Shown one piece after another: positions 12,436-15,722 of a stretch of DNA of 15,722 nt. The position numbers and the translations under genes are program-made. The stretch is from contig JAEZGT010000124.1 in assembly GCA_023416875.1 (NCBI GenBank), forward strand, positions 1-15,722. Direction: 5' to 3'. The notes beneath the pieces were generated by a model. That model was not told the DNA's origin. It was given only the letters and a program-made list of their open reading frames with translations, and searched no databases. Position 1 is the stretch's first letter. Every line of letters starts with the position of its first letter. Source of the DNA: Pseudomonadota bacterium (GTDB lineage Bacteria; Pseudomonadota; Gammaproteobacteria; Pseudomonadales; Cellvibrionaceae).

Positions 12436-13878
12436 GTGTCCGATGACCTCAATCCAGACCATGAGTCTGGCAAGAAAGAAAACGGGATTCGTTACGTCAA
12501 CCTCTACGAATCTGATGCCAAGATCTATACCCGCAAAATCACCGGTTTTTATCAGAGTATCCGCCGTTATACCGGGATCCCGCTGATACTGGGATTTCTG
12601 TTGTTGCCCTGGTTCACTATTAATGGCGAGCCGGCCGTTCTCTTCGACTTATCCGCACGCAAATTCCATATTCTCGGTCTGATTTTCTGGCCGCAGGATT
12701 TTATGTTGCTGGCCTGGGCGCTGATTATTTCCGCGTTTGCCCTTTTCACCGTTACCGTTCTTTTAGGCCGGGTGTGGTGCGGGTTTACCTGCCCGCAAAC
12801 CGTTTGGACGTTAATGTTTATTTCGGTGGAGCATTTCTGCGAGGGCGACCGCAACAAGCGCATCAAGCTGGATCGCCAGCCGTGGAATATGGAAAAAGTC
12901 CTGCGCAAATCCGCCAAACACTCCCTCTGGGTATTGATCGCCTTTATTACGGGAGTCACATTCATCGGTTATTTCACGCCGATTCGCGAACTACTATTGG
13001 GCTTTGTTCCGCACCGGGCGCCCGATGGTTTTGTGTATTTTGATATTCACCCCGCCGCCGCTTTCTGGACATTGTTTTTTACCGGCATGACCTATTTGAA
13101 TGCCGGTTGGATGCGCGAGCAGGTCTGCAAATACATGTGCCCTTACGCGCGTTTTCAGGCGGTGATGTATGACCGCGATACGCTGGCAGTGCATTACGAT
13201 CCGAAGCGCGGGGAAAAACGCGGCCCGCGCAAGCCGGGTGATGACTACAAAAAAGCCGGACTTGGCGACTGTATAGATTGTTCCTGGTGTGTGCAGGTGT
13301 GTCCGGTCGATATCGATATTCGCAACGGATTGCAGTACGAGTGCATCAATTGCGGTTTATGTGTGGATGCTTGCAACACGGTGATGGATAAAATGTCTTA
13401 TCCCCGCGGGTTAATTCGGTTTACCTCCGAAGATGAACTGGAGACGGGTAAAACCCGCTTTTTCCGCCCGCGTTTGTTCGGTTACGTCTTTGCGGTTTTG
13501 GCCATGGTGACGATATTTGCATACGTGGTGTTAACCCGCAGCCCCATCGGTATTGATGTGATCCGCGACCGTGGCGCGCGCCTGTACCGGGTAATGGGCA
13601 ACGAAATCCAGAACGTGTACACGATCAATATTAATAATATGGATTCCCGCGACCATATTTACGACGTCGAACTGGAAGGTGATTTTCCTTTTGAGGTGAA
13701 AAATTATCATCCGCGGGAAGTAGAAGCTGGAGAGGTTTTCACCGTACCGCTGCGGGTTGCGATACAGCGCGATCAGCTTAAAGGCGAAAAGAGCAAATTG
13801 CGCATCACGGTGCGCGCGCAGGGTGATCCCGCTATTCACGCTTCAGAAACCACCGTTTTTATGGGGCCCGGTCGTTGA
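12436..13878 (+). CDS. ccoG: Cytochrome c oxidase accessory protein CcoG (FixG, Fe-S cupric reductase)
   Basis: Membrane Fe-S protein needed for cbb3 assembly; CcoG proteins are reported to reduce Cu(II) to Cu(I) for delivery to CcoN. The 480 residues contain several membrane helices (near 48-64, 87-112, 162-182, 207-223 and 345-366). Two membrane-side CxxxC sites are seen: Cys115/Cys119 (WCGFTCPQTVW) and Cys231/Cys235 (CKYMCPYARF). Two [4Fe-4S] ferredoxin motifs follow (279-289 CIDCSWCVQVC and 303-313 CINCGLCVDAC), then a C-terminal Ig-like FixG_C domain from about 385. The start is GTG 12436, eight bases after GAGGG. An ATG four bases earlier is in a different frame and stops after four codons. 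It overlaps the ccoH start by 1 bp. Confidence 0.96.
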   Translation: MSDDLNPDHESGKKENGIRYVNLYESDAKIYTRKITGFYQSIRRYTGIPLILGFLLLPWFTINGEPAVLFDLSARKFHILGLIFWPQDFMLLAWALIISAFALFTVTVLLGRVWCGFTCPQTVWTLMFISVEHFCEGDRNKRIKLDRQPWNMEKVLRKSAKHSLWVLIAFITGVTFIGYFTPIRELLLGFVPHRAPDGFVYFDIHPAAAFWTLFFTGMTYLNAGWMREQVCKYMCPYARFQAVMYDRDTLAVHYDPKRGEKRGPRKPGDDYKKAGLGDCIDCSWCVQVCPVDIDIRNGLQYECINCGLCVDACNTVMDKMSYPRGLIRFTSEDELETGKTRFFRPRLFGYVFAVLAMVTIFAYVVLTRSPIGIDVIRDRGARLYRVMGNEIQNVYTININNMDSRDHIYDVELEGDFPFEVKNYHPREVEAGEVFTVPLRVAIQRDQLKGEKSKLRITVRAQGDPAIHASETTVFMGPGR

Positions 13879-14384
13879 TGAAACCAACACATAAAACTCC
13901 CGCCTACAAAGAGCCCTGGTTTTGGATGGTGATGGGACCGTTGCTGGTGGTAATGGTGGTGACCATGTCCATGGTCGCAGTCGCGATTTGGGTCGCTGAT
14001 GACCGTGTCGAGGACAACTACTTCAAGGAAGGCCGGATGATCAACAAACGCTTCGCCGAAGAGGAAGTGGCATTGGCTCAAGGCGTGCGCGGCACCCTGA
14101 AGTTCGATTTCACTACCGCGGAGGTTTTTGTCGAGCTGGAAGCAAAAAAGCACCCCGCAGAGCTGGCGCTGACTTTTTCTCATCCCTCTGAGGCAAATCA
14201 CGATGTATCCGTGGTGATGCAGCGTGTTGGCGAAGGGCGCTACCGTGCGGATCTGCCTGCGATCAGCCAGAGCCGTTGGTACCTCATCATCAGTAATAAC
14301 ACGGAGGCGGCGGACGCCTGGCGCGTTTCAACGGAAGTGGACCTCCAGCGAAGTCATACTGCGCATTTCAGTGCCCACCTCTAA
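13878..14384 (+). CDS. ccoH: Cytochrome cbb3 assembly protein CcoH (FixH)
   Basis: Small membrane protein required for stable cbb3 oxidase. The 168 residues comprise a short cytoplasmic N-terminus with the family-typical PWFWMVMGPLL, one transmembrane helix (about 14-38), and a periplasmic FixH domain with the DNYFKEGRMINKR segment followed by beta-rich sequence. The ATG overlaps the ccoG stop by one base (TGATG), so reinitiation is likely; a ribosome binding site is weak. The in-frame TTG immediately before is less likely. ccoI follows 16 bp downstream. Position and motif make the assignment firm. Confidence 0.93.
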   Translation: MKPTHKTPAYKEPWFWMVMGPLLVVMVVTMSMVAVAIWVADDRVEDNYFKEGRMINKRFAEEEVALAQGVRGTLKFDFTTAEVFVELEAKKHPAELALTFSHPSEANHDVSVVMQRVGEGRYRADLPAISQSRWYLIISNNTEAADAWRVSTEVDLQRSHTAHFSAHL

Positions 14385-14400
14385 CGCCACAGGTCGTATT

Positions 14401-15722
14401 TTGAGCGCCTGCTTTCACTGCGGCCTTCCCTCGGTTCCCGGTCTCCACGCCGACGTATCCGGCGAGCGCCGGGAGTTTTGCTGCATAGGTTGTCAGGCGG
14501 TCGCTCAGGCCATCGCGGGACAGGGCTTGGCGGATTTCTATCGCTTTCGCGAGCAGCTCAGTGCTCGACCCCAATCCGCGCCAACCCGCTTCGATGCCTA
14601 CGACCTGCCGGCGGTCCAGGAGGACTTTGTCGAGAAAGGCGCGGATGGCACGGTGACCGCAAATTTGTTTGTCACTGGCATCAGCTGCGCCGCCTGTGTC
14701 TGGTTGATCGAAAAGCACCTGATGTCGCTGCCCGGCGTGGAGCGGGTCCAGGTCAACGCCAGCACTCACCGGGCGCGTATAGGGTTGCGGCCGCAGCAGG
14801 TACGCGTCAGCGATATTTTCCGGTCACTCAACCGCATCGGTTTTCAACCGCAACCTCTGGTGGGGCACGCCGAACAGGAGCTCTGGCAGAAGGACCAGAG
14901 GGATTACCTGTTGCGCATGGCAGTAGCGGGTATAGGTATGATGCAGGCCGGCATGGTGGCGGTGGCGTTGCACGCCGGCGACTTGCAAGGCATGGATCCT
15001 CACTGGGAATGGGTCCTGCGCTGGGTGAATCTGCTGCTCACTTTGCCGATCATGCTGTTCAGCGCTAAACCGTTTTTCTCTGGCGCTGTGCGCGCCCTGC
15101 GGTTGCGGCGCTTAGTCAATGATGTCTCCATCTCCCTCGCGTTGTTTCTCGCTTTCAGCGCCAGTGTCTACGCTACGGTCACCCACAGCGGCGATGTCTA
15201 TTTCGATTCCGTCGCGATGTTCGCTTTTTTTCTTCTGCTGGGACGCTATCTGGAGAAGCGCGCGCGTTACGCCAATTTCAAAGCCTCCGCGCGGTTTCAC
15301 AATCTTCTGCCCATGACGGTTAACCGGTTTTTGCCGGACGGCTCGCTGGAGACGGTACCCTTTAAGCAGCTGCAGGCCGGCGAACAGGTGCTGGTGGCGC
15401 CGGGTGCGGCTTTTCCCTGCGACGGCGAAGTTCTTGATGGCTGCAGCGAGGCAGATGAAAGTCTGCTGACTGGCGAGGCGACACCGCGACCGAAAGTGCC
15501 GGGCGATCCGGTATTTGCCGGCACCTTCAACGGCGGCACACCATTGAAGGTCCGGGTCGATGCCCTTGGCAGCGGCACTCGCCTCGCCGCTATCGAACAG
15601 CTGGTGCAACTCGCGGAGCAGGAGCGTCCGCGCCAAGTGACCTTGGCGGATCAGATTGCGGCGCGGTTTGTCGGCACTGTGCTGACCATTGCCACGCTGG
15701 TGGGCGTGTTTTGGTATTGGGT
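14401..15722 (+). CDS. ccoI: Copper-translocating P-type ATPase CcoI (FixI), N-terminal part, truncated by the window end
   Basis: P1B-type ATPase that exports Cu(I) for CuB assembly in cbb3 oxidase. The frame is open to the last base (440 codons). Visible: an N-terminal Cys-rich metal-binding domain (Cys4, Cys7, then Cys27, Cys28, Cys31 in CCIGC) and a heavy-metal-associated domain with CAAC at 96-99 (GISCAACVW). Membrane helices follow near 170-191, 203-226, 240-260, 268-284 and 423-440, and the actuator domain has TGE (357-359). The CPC and DKTG motifs lie beyond the end. No ATG exists at the 5' end. TTG 14401 is chosen because it gives MSACFHCG, close to the family N-terminus, with AGG seven bases upstream; GTG 14371, overlapping ccoH, is the alternative. 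It follows ccoH by 16 bp. Confidence 0.95.
   Translation, partial: MSACFHCGLPSVPGLHADVSGERREFCCIGCQAVAQAIAGQGLADFYRFREQLSARPQSAPTRFDAYDLPAVQEDFVEKGADGTVTANLFVTGISCAACVWLIEKHLMSLPGVERVQVNASTHRARIGLRPQQVRVSDIFRSLNRIGFQPQPLVGHAEQELWQKDQRDYLLRMAVAGIGMMQAGMVAVALHAGDLQGMDPHWEWVLRWVNLLLTLPIMLFSAKPFFSGAVRALRLRRLVNDVSISLALFLAFSASVYATVTHSGDVYFDSVAMFAFFLLLGRYLEKRARYANFKASARFHNLLPMTVNRFLPDGSLETVPFKQLQAGEQVLVAPGAAFPCDGEVLDGCSEADESLLTGEATPRPKVPGDPVFAGTFNGGTPLKVRVDALGSGTRLAAIEQLVQLAEQERPRQVTLADQIAARFVGTVLTIATLVGVFWYW

Noticed and set aside
15112..15636. 174-codon minus-strand open frame near the window end
   Set aside because: Antisense to the ccoI actuator-domain region, where the plus strand has conserved ATPase motifs.
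1..15722. CRISPR array, tRNA or rRNA gene, insertion sequence, phage or attachment site
   Set aside because: No spaced direct repeats, cloverleaf-like sequence, transposase or integrase reading frame, or terminal inverted repeats were found on reading both strands.

Overview
The window is a chromosomal segment of a moderately GC-rich gammaproteobacterium. The order bfr-bfd-prx-rnt-pyrC-motY-argG matches, from memory, the Pseudomonas aeruginosa block bfrB-bfd-prx-rnt-pyrC-motY-argG (PA3531 to PA3525). MotY, the type-1 ArgG and a complete ccoNOQP-GHI cluster fit a polar-flagellated, aerobic to microaerobic relative such as a Cellvibrionales/Pseudomonadales marine lineage. That placement is inference, not a measured identity. 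No tRNA, rRNA, IS element, prophage gene or CRISPR array was seen.

Layout. Positions 1-849 hold the C-terminal part of a membrane sensor histidine kinase that begins outside the window. Convergent to it are bacterioferritin (bfr) and its ferredoxin (bfd) on the minus strand, driven from an AT-rich region in which a good sigma70-type promoter is overlapped by a Fur-box-like sequence. A typical 2-Cys peroxiredoxin follows on the plus strand, ending in a clean bidirectional intrinsic terminator. Next come pyrC-rnt as a minus-strand pair, then divergently motY. A secreted transglutaminase-like/helical-repeat protein that I cannot name is inserted between motY and argG, and its stop codon directly abuts that of motY. 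argG and a small secreted beta-barrel-like protein follow.

From about 9068 to the window end lies the cbb3 cytochrome oxidase locus. A perfect FNR/Anr-type palindrome sits 21 bases before a TATACT -10 box, the geometry of a class II FNR-activated promoter. It is followed by ccoN, ccoO, ccoQ, ccoP (structural subunits), then ccoG, ccoH and a 3'-truncated ccoI (assembly factors). Spacing is very tight (3 bp, 4-bp overlap, 1-bp overlap), except for a 48-bp ccoP-ccoG gap that carries a strong GC-rich hairpin.

How the genes work together. The left part handles iron storage and release (Bfr/Bfd) and peroxide removal (Prx) under apparent iron control. The middle is housekeeping (pyrimidine and arginine synthesis, tRNA 3'-end maturation) plus the sodium-motor protein MotY. 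The right part builds a high-affinity terminal oxidase for low oxygen: CcoI supplies copper, CcoG is a Fe-S copper reductase, CcoH is an assembly/stability factor, and CcoNOP transfer electrons to oxygen. Most of the window is well-conserved biology. The least explained items are the transglutaminase-like protein, the small outer-membrane-type protein, the atypical histidine kinase and several unassigned palindromes.
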